From positions 18,900,467 through 18,964,466 of the forward strand of contig NC_134529.1 of NCBI RefSeq assembly GCF_027942865.1: a DNA stretch of 64,000 bases. Direction: 5' to 3'. Positions 1 through 12,450 of the stretch are shown here, piece after piece (the stretch's first letter is position 1; each line of letters starts with the position of its first letter). The position numbers and the translations under genes were made by a program. Under the pieces are notes generated by a model. The model did no database searches. It was given only the letters and a program-made list of their open reading frames with translations, and was not told the DNA's origin. Origin of the DNA: Odontesthes bonariensis (lineage: Eukaryota > Chordata > Actinopteri > Atheriniformes > Atherinopsidae).

Positions 1-240
1 GCTTGCCATATGGCTTAAGGGGATCTTATTAGGCTCTGAGCAGAAAACATATTATCCACAATGGACCAAGGCCACTAAGGGAAGATTTCCATTATGAAAG
101 CCTTTAATTCCACCGGTGTGAGCGGGAGGGGTCGAAGTGGAAGTGGGAAAAAAATGTTTCAAGAGAGTTGCTGGCTGCCTGGTTCATGCAGGGGATGGGT
201 GATATCTTCAGGGCCCTTTCTCCTGACAGGCAAAGTGAAA

Positions 241-319
241 TGTGTGTGTGTGTGTGTGTGTGCGTGGGGGTGTGTGGGGGTGTGTGTGTGTGTGTGTGTG
301 TGTGTGGGGGGGGGGGGGG
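241..319. repeat. (GT)n microsatellite ending in a G homopolymer
   Basis: An alternating GT tract is interrupted by two runs of five G and ends in an uninterrupted run of about 14 G. It is simple-sequence DNA. The open frames that cross it are artefacts of the repeat. Confidence 0.95.
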
Positions 320-2399
320 TGAACGCACTCTTGTCAGTAATTGCAGTGTCGATAAGATAAATCATCTGACCTCACTCGCTTCTCGATATTTCCATCTCTC
401 CACAGAATTAGACTCTTACATTAGAAACTCCTGCAGTTTTTTGCCTTGCTGTTCCTACGTTAAACACACAACACTCATACTGGGCATTTGTACAAGCTTC
501 AAATGAACATTATCCTTCTAGACGGTGACTTGTTGCCAATTTTTGTCCTCACATTATTTTATTTAATTACAATCTATATCTTGCTGATTATTGTGTTTCT
601 TAACTATGATGGCCATTATCCCTCCTGTAAAACTTTAGTGTAAACCTTGTATATTGAAACAACCACTCAAATGTAGATGTGGAAATATCAACAGTGAGCA
701 CACACTGACCCCTAGAGGTCAAGAATTAGAACTGTATTCGGACTGAAGTCAGAAATGCAGAGACAGATTTAGAGTGTTTTGACTTCTGAGGTACTTTGAA
801 TGATAAATAGCTTATTTGAAAATGTTTACCTGACAGTGCATGCAATTGAATTGAGTGTAACCAAGGACACATTACGGTGAGAGGCGCATCTCACCGCTTG
901 TTTGGAACACCTGTAGATGTGAAGAGCTCTCAGAGGTAGCAGAAAATTAAATTCTCCCCCCCTGCGCATGATCTGAAAATTCATGTAAGCTATTCATCTT
1001 TGTATTCCCAAGGAAAACCCCATCGCAATGCAACGCACTTGACATCAACTAGAATCGATTTTCATCAAGATACAAGGACATCACTCCAAAATATTGTGCT
1101 GGTGGTGAAAAGCATGTGAAATGGAGAGGTAAAAATAAAAACCCTGAGAACTCGTGACACAAATAGATCGTGAACAGCATGTCGCCATAAAGGTAAACAC
1201 CCCAATATGGAAAGGCAGAGGAAAACTGACGTTTCTTTCTTAAACATAGCTATTAGATCATTCAGTTCTTCTACCAACAACTTGTGACCTTCGCAGTTTG
1301 CACAGTTGTAACTATTTTTTCCTTGTGGGCAACAAAGGAGGAAAGATGAGACCTGGGAGATTTCCTCTAAAGAGATAATCATCCCTCTCCTCTTCCTCAT
1401 GAGCTTCTCGCCCAGTGTCACTCTTGTTGCCTAGTAACCAACCAGGGTAAAAAAAACGCTGCACGACCCTGTTCTCCAGCTCGGTGCGGTGGTGGCAGAA
1501 CATCATCATCTCACTGCTTTTCAAGCCTCTTGATTAATAGAAGCTAGCAGGGGCTGTTATGGGACATATTTATGTGGGCCTTTCCAAGCTGGCTGTCTCG
1601 CAATTGGCACATTTGTGCGAGACTTGTCGTCAAGCAGCAGGGCGCAAACAAAAAAGGCGAGGTGATGCAGCAAAGGTGATACCGCCATGCTCACTCTGAG
1701 AGAGCTGCTCGGAGGCTGCAGAGCGACAGAGCACGAGCCTCCTGCTATAACCTGACTACATGTAACTGCCGGTGCAGAGTAAAGTCACATAATGCCTGTT
1801 TGGGACATGCATTGAAAGACTTCCTGAAGGTTTCTCCTGAGTAAGTTTAGCAAAGGCAAATGCTTCTTACAAGAAGATAGGGTCTTAGGTGTAGTTTTCC
1901 TGAAGCTGACTGATACAAATAATACTGATTAATAGCTACGTTTGGATTCATTCGTTTCACATTAAAAAGTAATGGAATACGAGTGAGAATCAACACGGAA
2001 AAGATTAAAAAAACAAAAATTACCCACATGTTCAAACACCGCAGGCGCATTTCAGTTTTGAATTTGCATACATTTGCAACTTCTTTGTAAGATTCTTGTT
2101 CCACATGGATAAACCTCTGAGCGGCGCCATTGTTCCACAGGCTTCTAAATGTCTAATAGCTCACAGTCATGTGAAAACGTTTTAGGGATCAGGACATTAG
2201 GTAAATTCATTAATAGAAATCATCTGGGCCCTTATCAAGTCTGAAAATTAGGTAAACACAACCTCGGATGAGCAATGAAACATGATGCATGAAACTGTGT
2301 CGTTAGTTATTGAACAGAAAGTAGGAGAAATAGGACAATTCAGAAGCTGTGTGAAAAACTAAGGACACTGCATGACTCAGTAGCCTGTAAAGTCAGTTT
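320..2399. other. Intergenic, no gene recognised
   Basis: Only short open frames without codon structure, recognisable domains or matching splice sites occur here. The stretch is unique-looking, moderately AT-rich DNA. I see no tRNA, rRNA or transposase similarity. Confidence 0.6.
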
Positions 2400-3215
2400 T
2401 AGCAGCCTCAACTTGAAGTAAGTAGAGAAATTCTGACCCACTCTTCTTTACAATAGTTGGTCTGTTCATTGAGGTTTGGGTATTTCTCTGCACACGGCTT
2501 TCTTAAGGTCCCACCCCAGAATTTCAATCGGGCTGGGGTCTGCTCTTTGACTGCACCATTGCAACACTTGAATCGTTTATTTTTCCGCCATTCTGTTATA
2601 GAGTTGTTGATTTGGGATCGTTGTCCTCTCATGTTATCAAATTTCAGCCAAGCTTTCGCTGTCAGACAGATGGCTTCACATTTGACTCTGGAACCACTTT
2701 GGTCTCATCTGTCCAAAGGACATTGTTCCAGAAGTGGTTTGTTCAGATGCAACTTTGCAAACCTAAGCTGTGTTGCCATGTTCTTTCTAGAGAGAAGGGG
2801 CTTTCTCTTGATAACCCTTGCAAACAAGCCCTACTCGTTCAGTTTTTTCTCTAATTGTACTGTCGTGAGCTTTAACGTTTAACATGCTAACTGAGGCCTG
2901 TATAGTTTGAGATGCAGCCATTGGGGTTTTCACCTTGGGGTGAATTTGCCAGGACAATTGAATGTTTTCCACTTTGGAACATTGGAACATTGCTGATGTC
3001 TTCCCTTGCTGACATTGTTAACACTTTATTAACACATACTTGAATGCTCCAGACCAGCAAACTGTCAAAACGTATGCTTTTGTAGAGATATTCAAACTGC
3101 TAAAGATCAGCTGATCAACTGCATTTGATCAGCAGCACCTGCCTGCCACTTATCCTGTTAACTGCCGTGGAAGGGTGTGAAAGGTGTGTTGTTGGTTTTT
3201 TTTGCTTTTTGTTTT
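2400..3215 (-). mobile_element. Decayed Tc1-like DNA transposon (family A)
   Basis: Minus-strand translations recover pieces of the common fish Tc1-like transposase. The block at 2787-2990 contains SQTIQASVSMLNVKAHDSTI, from the N-terminal HTH/linker region. The block at 2408-2632 contains ITEWRKNKRFKCCNGAVKEQ and a CKEEW motif, which correspond to the C-terminal part after the catalytic DDE domain. The distal flank at about 3020-3215 (dispersed Tc1 5' sequence with 'catttgatcagcagcacctg' and 'aagggtgtgaaaggtgtg') matches the usual inverted-repeat end of this family. The transposase is split over frames and the DDE core is largely lost, so the copy is dead. Family assignment is from memory of the consensus; boundaries are approximate. 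Confidence 0.85.
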
Positions 3216-3730
3216 TCATCATGTCCTGATTGGTGAAACCTCAGAACTTAAACTTTTCACAACTGCAAAATATTGAAGAGGAAAACACTGAAGAATCAGC
3301 GACACAAGATGGTGCTAATGCTCCCGAATCTCTCTGAAAACCACACGGGTCAGTGAAGACGTTGAGCTGGATTGCAAACTGTTAAACTGTGATAGATCTG
3401 TTGTTCCAGCACAGAGATGTTCGCAGATGAAGAGAAATTTGTCATTCACCTCGTTGACAGGAACTGTACTGACCTGTGCACAGCAGAGATGGCAGACGTT
3501 TTAGCGGTTTCATGACATCGCCCTGTTTGGGGGAAGAATCGGACACCATATACGCAACCCTGAAGGTTTCCAAATGAGTTGGTACTCTGGAAACTGTAAC
3601 TACAGCAGAATTCAATGCAAACCCTATATTTAGATTTTAAAACTCTGGAGAAGTTGTGTAAAGATACAACAAATAAGTGAAACATGACATAACAATGTTG
3701 GTAAACTGGCGAGAGGTCATTACCATCACT
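3216..3730. other. Intergenic spacer, nothing recognised
   Basis: This is unique-looking DNA between the Tc1 copy and the LINE 3' end. The open frames are short and none shows a domain. Confidence 0.5.
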
Positions 3731-6300
3731 GTTTGTTTGTTTGTTTCTTTATTTGTTTCAAATCTGTATACAGAATAGAGTTCACAATTAGCTACAACAC
3801 TGCGATTTGAAAAGGGGATGGAGGAAGCTTTAATATTCCAACCCCTCACTCAACCGCTCACAACAAAACAATCACAAAATTCACAACAAAACAAACATAA
3901 AAACCCAATTTACTACAATAACTCTCAACACAAACACAGGACAAAGACAGAGACACAGATAGGCCCAGACAAACTCCACCCTTATACCCCTCTCCCCACA
4001 GAATATACATGTGTATTTACATATACATACATACACATGTATACACATACACATATATATACATACACACATATATACACTTATACACACATAACATACA
4101 CAAAATCCAAAAAAAAAATAATAATAAAAATAATAATAATAATAAAAATAAAATTAAAAAATAAAACTACCAATAGTTAATACAATAGGTTTTTGGCCAT
4201 CAGTCACTTTCCTCCTGGTATTTCCTCATCAACTTTCTTTTGAACATTATTTTAAACTTTACCAAATTTGTACAGGTTGTGGTTTCCTCTGTTAGACTGT
4301 TCCATAATGTGACTCCCCTCACCGAAATACACATAGATTTCAGGGTTGTTCTTACTTTTGGTTGATATAATTTATTAATTCCCCTTAGTTTGTAATTGTG
4401 GTGAGCTTCCCTATCTTGAAATAGGTTTTGAATATTACTAGGAAGAGAATTTTTCGATGCCCTGTACATTATTTGAGCTGTTTTATAATTAATCAAGTCA
4501 CACAGTTTTAAATTGAAAGTGTTGAGGAAAAGTGTGTTGGTGTGTTCATTATATTTAACATGATGAACAATTCTCATGGCTCGTTTTTGAAGTGTGATTA
4601 AAGGTAACAAATTTGTCTTGTAACAGTTTCCCCAGATTTCTATACAATAACTTAAATATGACATTATAAAGGAGTGATAGCCTATAGTATAAATAAAGCA
4701 CTTTGATTTAATACAAAACTACAGCGTTTCATCACACCGACACATATAGCCACTTTTGATCGTACATGTGTTATGTGAGGTTTCCAAGATAGTTTTTCAT
4801 CAACAACTACACCCAAAAACACATATTGTTGTACTTTTTCAATTATTATGTTATCAATTATTATTTGTACAGGCACATTGTTTTTTCGGTTTCCAAAATG
4901 GCATAAGTTTAGTTTTATTCAAATTCATTAATAATTTATTTATATTGAACCAGTTTTTTAACTTGTACATTTCTTGCGTTATTTTATTCAGAAGTTTCTC
5001 CAGGTCAACCCCTGAACATAATATATTTGTATCATCTGCAAATAGAATAAATTTCATGATTTTAGATATTTTACATATGTCATTAATATAAAGTAAAAAG
5101 AGTTGGCCCCAAAATTGAACCTTGTGGGACCCCACATGTAATTTCTCTGCATATAGATTTATGTTGATCAACCTGAACAAGCTACCGTCTGCCCCACAAA
5201 TAGCTCTCTAACCAGTTGTATGGAGTTCCTCTAATGCCATAATGTTCCAATTTGTTCAATAGAATATGGTGATCAATAGTGTCAAAAGCCTTTTGGAGAT
5301 CAATAAAAATTCCAATAATAAATTTGTTTTTTTCAATACAATCTGAAATTTCTTCCACAAGTTCAATCAACACAAGTGCTGTGGATCGATCTTGTTTAAA
5401 ACCATATTGACTGTTGGATAATAAATCATTTTTTTCAATAAATTTGAATAATCTTACATTAAAATTTTTTCTACTATTTTTGAGAACTGCGGCAGGAGGG
5501 CGACGGGGCGGTAGTTTGTGAAGCAGTGTTTATCTCCAGATTTAAATAAAGGGATAACTCTAGCGGTTTTCATTTTGGAGGGGAATTGACCAAACTGAAA
5601 TGATAAGTTGCAAATATGTGTAAGCGGTTTGACAATTGCTTCTGCAACACTTCGAATTGTTCTCATGTCTACGTCATCAATATCCTGAGATGTTTTATTA
5701 CTACATTTTTTTATTGTGTCTAAGACCTCTTTTTCATCAGTGGGAGCAAGAAACATAGAATTTGGATTAGTATCAATTAAATCAATCATTGGTTCATTAT
5801 TAGTTTGAATTTTACCAGCGAGTTCAGGTCCAATTTTCACAAAAAAAGCTGTTAAATCTGTCCACAATTTCCTGCTTTTCACGAATAACCTTGTCATTCT
5901 CCATAAAATACTCTGGATAGCAGGGACTATTAGAACCTCCTCTAATGATACTATTCAGTGTCTTCCACATGCCTTGAATATTATATATTTTACTATCAAG
6001 TAATTTTGTATAATACTCTTTTTTACTTGCTCTTAGGATGGCTGTCAATTTATTTTTGTATGCTTTATATTTTTCTTCAGCCTCAGTAGTTCGGTACTTA
6101 AGAAATTGTTTGTGCAAGTGATTTTTCTTTTTGCATGCGTTCAGTGTAATGCGTTCAATGTTTGCATGCAATGTTTGTCATAGAGTGCAGTGAATATTTG
6201 CATAAAATAATTGTAAGCTGTGTCTACATCTGACTCCTGGTAAATAAATTCCCAGTTATAGGAGGATAAATCATTTTTCAGATCTCTTAGCGACTGCTCT
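3731..6300 (-). mobile_element. 5'-truncated, frame-broken non-LTR retrotransposon (jockey/CR1/L2-type LINE)
   Basis: Minus-strand frames read in order through a LINE ORF2. The linker between endonuclease and reverse transcriptase lies at 5824-6171 (NACKKKNHLHKQFLKYRTTE). RT follows at 5454-5897 and 5182-5373, with motif A (IFIDLQKAFDTIDHHIL). Motif C (ILFADDTNIL, the FADD codons at 5031-5042) lies in 4854-5180. The C-terminal region at 4200-4664 contains SYCIEIWGNCYKTNLLPLIT and LQKRAMRIVHH. The frame changes at least five times between these blocks, so the copy is inactive. No endonuclease domain is present, which makes this a typical 5' truncation. The 3' end is a (GTTT)n tract on the plus strand, i.e. 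an (AAAC)n tail on the element strand. The clade within the jockey/CR1/L2 group is not resolved. Confidence 0.9.
4013..4163. repeat. Low-complexity (ATAC)/(CA)-rich and (AAT)n tracts
   Basis: Alternating ATACAC/TATACATAC sequence is followed from about 4109 by an A-rich AATAAT tract. It lies in the 3' untranslated part of the LINE copy, so it probably expanded after insertion or came with the element. Confidence 0.85.
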
Positions 6301-6479
6301 GTTTTGATCCTAGACTGGGTTTAAAATGAGCATCCAATAGAGGCTGAGTGTCTAACAAATAAAGATTAGAAGGTTTTTGGGTTTTTTTCACTCTGTGAAA
6401 GACAGTATGGGCAAATAAATCAAGAATCATAAAATGACAAAGAATTTCAGCGTCATTACGACGGTTAAAGGATCTCTGT

Positions 6480-6960
6480 TTGCACAGGGAAATGCAAGTT
6501 ATACCTCTACCATGCACTCCCATGAACATTCCCAAACATGATCCAGAAATGCTGTAGCCTCCTCTGGGCTGGAGTTCCGATCAAACCCGGCCTGTCATGC
6601 CATCTGATTCATCAAAATGTGAGATTCAGTGGAAATTTTGGATGGAGAATGATCATCAAGCTTGTTGTCAGCACTCAGCACATTGTTCAAAATCCAGTGT
6701 CCATGATGGTGTAAGGTTGCTTTTGTTATGGTTCAGGACTGCAGAAAGTGCTCTCCTCAGTTCCCAGATGTTGACAGTGTGTTGTTAAAGGAACAGGTGA
6801 TGCCACAAAGTGGAAAACATGCTTTTCACATGTTTTTTAAAACATGTTGCAGGCATCAAAAGTCAAAATTCGATTATAATGTCATTCCAGTTATCTCGGT
6901 TTGAACATTTGCAAGAAGACTTTTAGATATCAGATAAAATATTCTAAATTGAAGATTTGC
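6480..6960 (+). mobile_element. Tc1-like DNA transposon fragment (family B)
   Basis: Plus-strand DNA corresponds segment by segment to a second fish Tc1-like transposase gene. Near 6533 'cccaaacatgatccagaaatg' encodes the NMIQK motif. Near 6650 'catcaagcttgttgtcagc' corresponds to the HPACYQ region. Near 6757 'tcctcagttcccag' begins the LVSSVP region, followed by 'gttgttaaaggaacaggtga' (VVKRRGD). The end near 6840-6880 ('catgttgcaggcatcaaa') is the terminal sequence of this family. The reading frame is shifted and the middle is missing. It directly adjoins the LINE, so the LINE may have inserted into or next to it. Confidence 0.75.
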
Positions 6961-7630
6961 GAAGTGGATTTGCATTTAGTTTTTGTTTACATTCTAGGTG
7001 TGTGTGACGTGTTAGTAAAGTATAGTTGTATTTAATTTGCGTGTGTATGTGTGTGTGCATTGGGCAGGGCAACAGAACGAAATAAAAGATTGCGTTGCTC
7101 AAAAATGAAAAATAATATTCCATTTTTTTTTTTTAAGTGTTGTTCAAAGTTTTAGAAATGTTTAGGTTTTTCAAAATTTTTAACAAATTATCACCCCTGT
7201 GTCTCAGTGTGTTTTCTTCCAGAGTTAATTTGAGGCACACAGTTCACAAGGTAGCAGCACTCACAAAAAAAGTTGTAATACTATGCAAATATTGTCCGTA
7301 AATATCTTTGATATCTTTAAATAAATATCTTTTAGATAATAATAATTTGAACCAGATAAACAAAGCTGAACCGAGTTACGTTTTCTGACCCTGGTCCTCT
7401 AGTCTAACCCCAGCTAAAAGTGTCTTTCAGTGTGCACTTCGACATTTTTTTCTTTCATTTTTATTTATTTCCCCCCCTTTTTTAATGATGGTTATGCGGA
7501 CACAAGCCATTCCTTGATAACTGAATACAAGAACATTAAATATATTATGTCGGGGCTTAAAGCGGTTGCAGAAGCAGTCGCGTTTGCATATTCATTCTGC
7601 GGTAAGGTCATAGTTCAACTGTCTGCCTCT
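6961..7630. other. Upstream flank of fkbp3
   Basis: AT-rich DNA with short homopolymers. The last 150 bases before the fkbp3 start probably hold its promoter and 5' leader; no TATA box is evident. No other gene is recognised. Confidence 0.5.
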
Positions 7631-7642
7631 CAAAATGGCGGC
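7631..7642 (+). promoter_or_regulatory. YY1-type motif overlapping the fkbp3 start codon
   Basis: The sequence around the initiator ATG reads CAAAATGGCGGC. This matches the AANATGGCGGC consensus of YY1 sites, which in many vertebrate housekeeping genes lie just downstream of the transcription start and include the ATG. Binding is inferred from the motif only. Confidence 0.5.
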
Positions 7643-9378
7643 TGAACCAACACGGGAGTGGAGCGATGAGCAGCTCAAAAGTGATGATTTGCCCAAAAAA
7701 GACATGATAAAGTTCATTCAGGACAATGCAGCCCACTCGGTACGTTTTTTTTGCTTTAGTGCCCTTGTTATTCAATCTTGAATAGCTGTAGGTTGTGTTG
7801 TGAAGGCTAATTTAGAACTGCAGCATGGTGCGTGGTTAGCAAAGAGGAGCCACTTTTATTGGGGTGTTAGCATCAAACATAACAGAACGTGCAGCGGTAT
7901 ATACATTTATGCATACGGAAAATTAGCTAAGCCACAGATCATAATTTAATCTGACTCTAAGTGGAAACGGGTTAATTTATTATCTTGCATGAGTTTTATT
8001 GCAATTCGCAAATATTGTTAGAAAATGGTGGTTGTAGAAAGTCTGATTTCTCTTAACTACGTCTTCTCTCATAGTTCCTCAATGAGCACAAGCTGCTGGG
8101 AAACATAAAGAACGTGGCCAAAACGGCAAAGAAAGAGCAACTGATTATTGCTTACAATCAGCTGTTTGAGAGCAAAGTAAGTGATGCTAATAAGACCTGG
8201 CATGTGGCGCTGAATCAGCAGGCAGGACTGATGTAAACTGAGTTGAACTCGTGTCTTGCAGAGGTTTAAAGGCACAGAGCCCGTGGAAGAGGTGACCGAG
8301 CAGGTGAAAACTGTGAAAATTGAAGACAAACCCAAAGAAGTCAAGACAGAAGTTGTGGACGAGGTGCCCCATCCTATGTGTTCACATCGAAACGTTTTTA
8401 GTTCTGCTTGCCACACTACACACTTAACCCGTTCCTCCGCTTGTCTCAGGGTCCGCCGAAGTACACCAAATCAGTGCTGAAGAAAGGCGACAAGACCAAC
8501 TTCCCCAAGAAGGGCGAGACTGTGAGCTGCTGGTACACCGGTACCCTAGAGGATGGGACTGTCTTTGACACAAATATCCCCGCATGTATGACATTATGCA
8601 CATAAACTGTGACCGTTATTTATAGAATCATAGTTCTGCTTTGAGTTTCTATCATCATCTCTGAACCGTCACTATTCCCCTCTGCAGTGGCAAGAAAGAA
8701 GAAACAGACTAAACCCCTGAGCTTCAAAATAGGCACGGGAAAAGTCATCAGAGGAGTGAGTCATAAATGTATTTTCTATCTGGGGCATGCTTGTTTTGTT
8801 TGTTTGTTTTATCATTCCTATAGTTTTGACTCCTCTGTGAATCTTGTCGTCATCAGTGGGATGAGGGTCTGATGACCATGAGCAAGGGTGAAACGGCGCG
8901 GCTGGAAATTGAGCCAGAATGGGCTTATGGAAGAAAGGGCCTTCCTGATTCCAAGTATCCTTATCTTTGGTGTTTTGTGCTTCAGATGATTGTCACTTTA
9001 GTGCAGGGATCTCCTCCAGGGTCGCTTTCCTACGGATTTCTAGACGTTTCCCTGCTTCGACACGCCCGATTCAGATCGATGCCTCATTAGCTGGTTTGTG
9101 CTGAATTTAAGAATCTTTTGAAGAGATCCATTTAATCTGAATAGGGTGTGTTGAAGCAGGGAAACATCTCAATGTTATTTGTAATGTAATGTGATTTCTT
9201 GCTTAATTTCAGTAGATCCTCACTGAGGTTAAAATGTGAGTTGGTACCGTTTCAGATGTTTCTCCTGCGCCAAAGCTGAAGTTTGATTTCATACAAGTTT
9301 TTCCTTAATTCCTGCTCCTCCAGAATTCCACCCAACGCAAAGCTGATTTTTGAAATCGAACTGGTCGCTGTGGATTAA
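7635..9378 (+). CDS. fkbp3: FKBP-type peptidyl-prolyl cis-trans isomerase FKBP3 (FKBP25)
   Basis: Nuclear FK506-binding prolyl isomerase that binds nucleic acid and chromatin proteins. The coding exons are 7635-7739, 8075-8176, 8262-8363, 8450-8585, 8688-8755, 8857-8954 and 9324-9378. All introns are GT-AG and the phases agree, giving 221 aa (human 224). Residues 1-74 form the N-terminal basic tilted helix bundle (e.g. [18 protein letters not shown]). Residues 75-103 are a charged linker. The FKBP domain runs from about 108 to 221 with the pocket residues in place: Y132, F142-D143, V168-I169, W172 and Y195. The basic loop ARKKKQTKP (150-158), characteristic of FKBP25, is kept. The start is the first ATG, within a YY1-like motif, and gives an N-terminus colinear with human. 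The gene converges on fau with about 0.3 kb between poly(A) signals. Confidence 0.97.
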
Positions 9379-9658
9379 CCATTTGGCCAACATGCACTAC
9401 ATTTTAAGTGTACTAGCCAATCTCAGGGCCCTGTTGTGAGGTTAGACGCAAGCATGGCTCTCGGACTGCACTATACCCCAGTTCCTACGACGTCCTCCTT
9501 TGCCTTTACTTTTTTTTTGTTCACACCTTTACTTATGAACAGACAAGACCATTAGAAAATGTTAAGTTTTGGTCTAAACTGGATGGCTTGTCAATAATGT
9601 ATATATGACAGATCTTGAAAGTTGTGTTTTTTCTTTTGCATGTACAATGTAAATGATA

Positions 9659-9664
9659 AATAAA
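9659..9664 (+). terminator. Poly(A) signal of fkbp3
   Basis: A canonical AATAAA lies 281 bases after the stop codon and is followed by T/GT-rich sequence. It is the first canonical hexamer downstream that I see. Confidence 0.75.
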
Positions 9665-9956
9665 CCTGTTTCTCTCAGTTCATATCAATGAATGACATGG
9701 CTTTTTTTTTTCTCTCTACATGTAACCAGTCCCATTACACACTACATTGGAATATCTGTTAGCCCACAAATTGGATTAAGAAACGGCTAATATGCTAAAT
9801 TAAACCAATTTATATACCGAGACTGTTGATGCAGCTTAGTATCAAAATCATAGTTTAAATATATAAAACCAGTCATTTGTCCAAAATGAATATGTTCACG
9901 TTTTATGGAGACTTCCGTTAAGTCAGGACATCACTATAAATCCAAGTCAAACCATC

Positions 9957-9962
9957 TTTATT
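9957..9962 (-). terminator. Poly(A) signal of fau
   Basis: TTTATT on the plus strand is AATAAA on the minus strand. It lies about 80 bases past the fau stop codon, consistent with the short 3'UTR usual for ribosomal protein genes. Confidence 0.75.
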
Positions 9963-10040
9963 CTGTACAGCACAAACTTTAACTTGGCAAAAACTGACAG
10001 ATGGTGGTGCCGCTGTTTCTCCTTTTAGCCACTGAAGCGC

Positions 10041-10975
<935 letters not shown>

Positions 10976-11636
10976 CTTGACGCTGGAAGAGAGTAGAAAG
11001 GGCCAAAATACTTCAACTACAGTCAGTTAATTCCACAGGTCTTTCATTGGCGCCACGAAAATAAGTTTTAAAAAAAGTTTCACCTCTGATAGCATGAACC
11101 ATCACTTAAATTAGCTAAACTTCCAAGTAGCCGTAATGGCTTACTAGTATAATAACTGGACACTTTGTGATAATCGATAGTTTGTGTCACTCATGCGAGA
11201 TCAGCTATGACAAGTCCAAGATGTCCGCCGTGATGTTGCGGTAATCTCGCAGTAGCACTGCATTTATTTATCAAGTCTCACACTGGCTACCAAAGTCGAC
11301 ATGATAGATCTTTCTGAAGTTACTAAATAAATAACTTGGAAAACCCTGTCTGAAACATTCAACTGAATGAAACTATAGGAAACTAGTTTGCAAAAACGCG
11401 AAAAGAAACTGAGCAGACTTGCCTCTCTTAGCTTTTAGCAACCTCTGCTAGCCTAACTAGCCACATGGGGCACGCGTTTAAGAGAAATCGCATCAATATA
11501 CATAATATACACATTCACAGCAGAAAATAAGGCATAACACCAGATACCTGATGGTATGATGGTTATATTCGCTAGCTAAAACTTGTCTTATTTCTTTCTT
11601 GTTTACAAGTTATTGCAGAAAACGAACAGGTCTCAC

Positions 11637-11677
11637 CTCGTTTGATGCTAGTCGTTCCACGCTAGGCATAAAAAGGG
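11637..11677 (-). other. fau: Noncoding first exon of fau with 5'TOP start
   Basis: The minus strand has a good donor (CGAG followed by gtgaga) at 11636-11635, in line with the acceptor just upstream of the fau ATG. About 40 bases 5' of it is a pyrimidine run CCCTTTTT (11677 downward), the type of sequence with which ribosomal protein mRNAs begin. The 5' end is inferred from this TOP motif. Regulation by mTOR/LARP1 is the family expectation and was not observed here. Confidence 0.65.
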
Positions 11678-11752
11678 CTGCTTGAGGGGCGATACTGCGC
11701 ATGTGCAGAAACACGTAACCCTGATCTGAATCGATGATCCCGCCCGTCATAT

Positions 11753-11760
11753 TTCCGGAA
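11753..11760. promoter_or_regulatory. Palindromic ETS-type site in the fau promoter
   Basis: TTCCGGAA lies about 80 bases upstream of the inferred fau start. ETS/GABP sites are common in ribosomal protein gene promoters. Assignment is by motif only. Confidence 0.4.
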
Positions 11761-11779
11761 AGTAACGATGGTGACGCAG

Positions 11780-12235
11780 TTGATTACTTTAATCACTACA
11801 CGGCTCCTAACGTTTTATATAGGAGACCAATCATGTATGTAATAGTTGAACATTAAAACAAACTGTAATAAAAGAAAAATAAGAGATTTTGCAGCTAATA
11901 ATCAACAAATTAAAAATCACGGTTCGTACTTTGCTGCATCACCTGTCTTTTATGAGAGCTGGAAAAAAAAATTAGGCGTGAAGTTCACTTATGAAAAACA
12001 GTATTCTTCATTAGTCTGGCACCATCTCAGTCTTGAAGCCTCTTCATGGAATATTATTAAGACAAGTTTTAATGCTCTTTGCGGCACCAAACCTCGTTTA
12101 AGTTGACTGAATAAGAAAATTGTCCAGCATTTCAAACTGCACTTACTGTAGAGGTAATGACTGTGGAAAGTTGAACATTTTCTTCAGACAGCCATCTTTA
12201 AGTTTCATTAGACATAAACCAAACAAAAGTTCTAG
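11780..12235. other. Intergenic, nothing recognised
   Basis: AT-rich DNA upstream of fau. The short open frames show no domain or splice structure. Confidence 0.5.
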
Positions 12236-12450
12236 CTCAGGTCTTCGTTTTTCCATTTTAAGATTAAGATCAGATTTATTGTCATGCATACACACAAAAT
12301 TTGTCCAACACTTTTAACCCATCCAGGTTGGCACCTGTTGACACACACTCAGAGACAGATGCCATACACTGGAGCGGTGGGCAGCCATTCACAGCGCCAG
12401 GGGAGCATGGGGGTACAGCACCTTGCTCAAGTGCACCTCGCTTTCAAGGC
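12236..12450 (+). repeat. Dispersed fish repeat with the 'gtgccttgctcaagggcacctc'-type core
   Basis: The stretch reads 'ttattgtcatgcatacaca', then 'taacccatccaggttgg', then 'gtgggcagccattcacagcg', then 'caccttgctcaagtgcacc'. I recognise this order from a very common interspersed repeat of teleost genomes. I cannot name its family with certainty (SINE-like or a non-autonomous DNA element). It is noncoding. Confidence 0.55.

Noticed and set aside
94-506. Open frames across the first GT tract on both strands
   Set aside because: They are alternating Cys-Val or His-Thr translations of the microsatellite and G-run, not genes.
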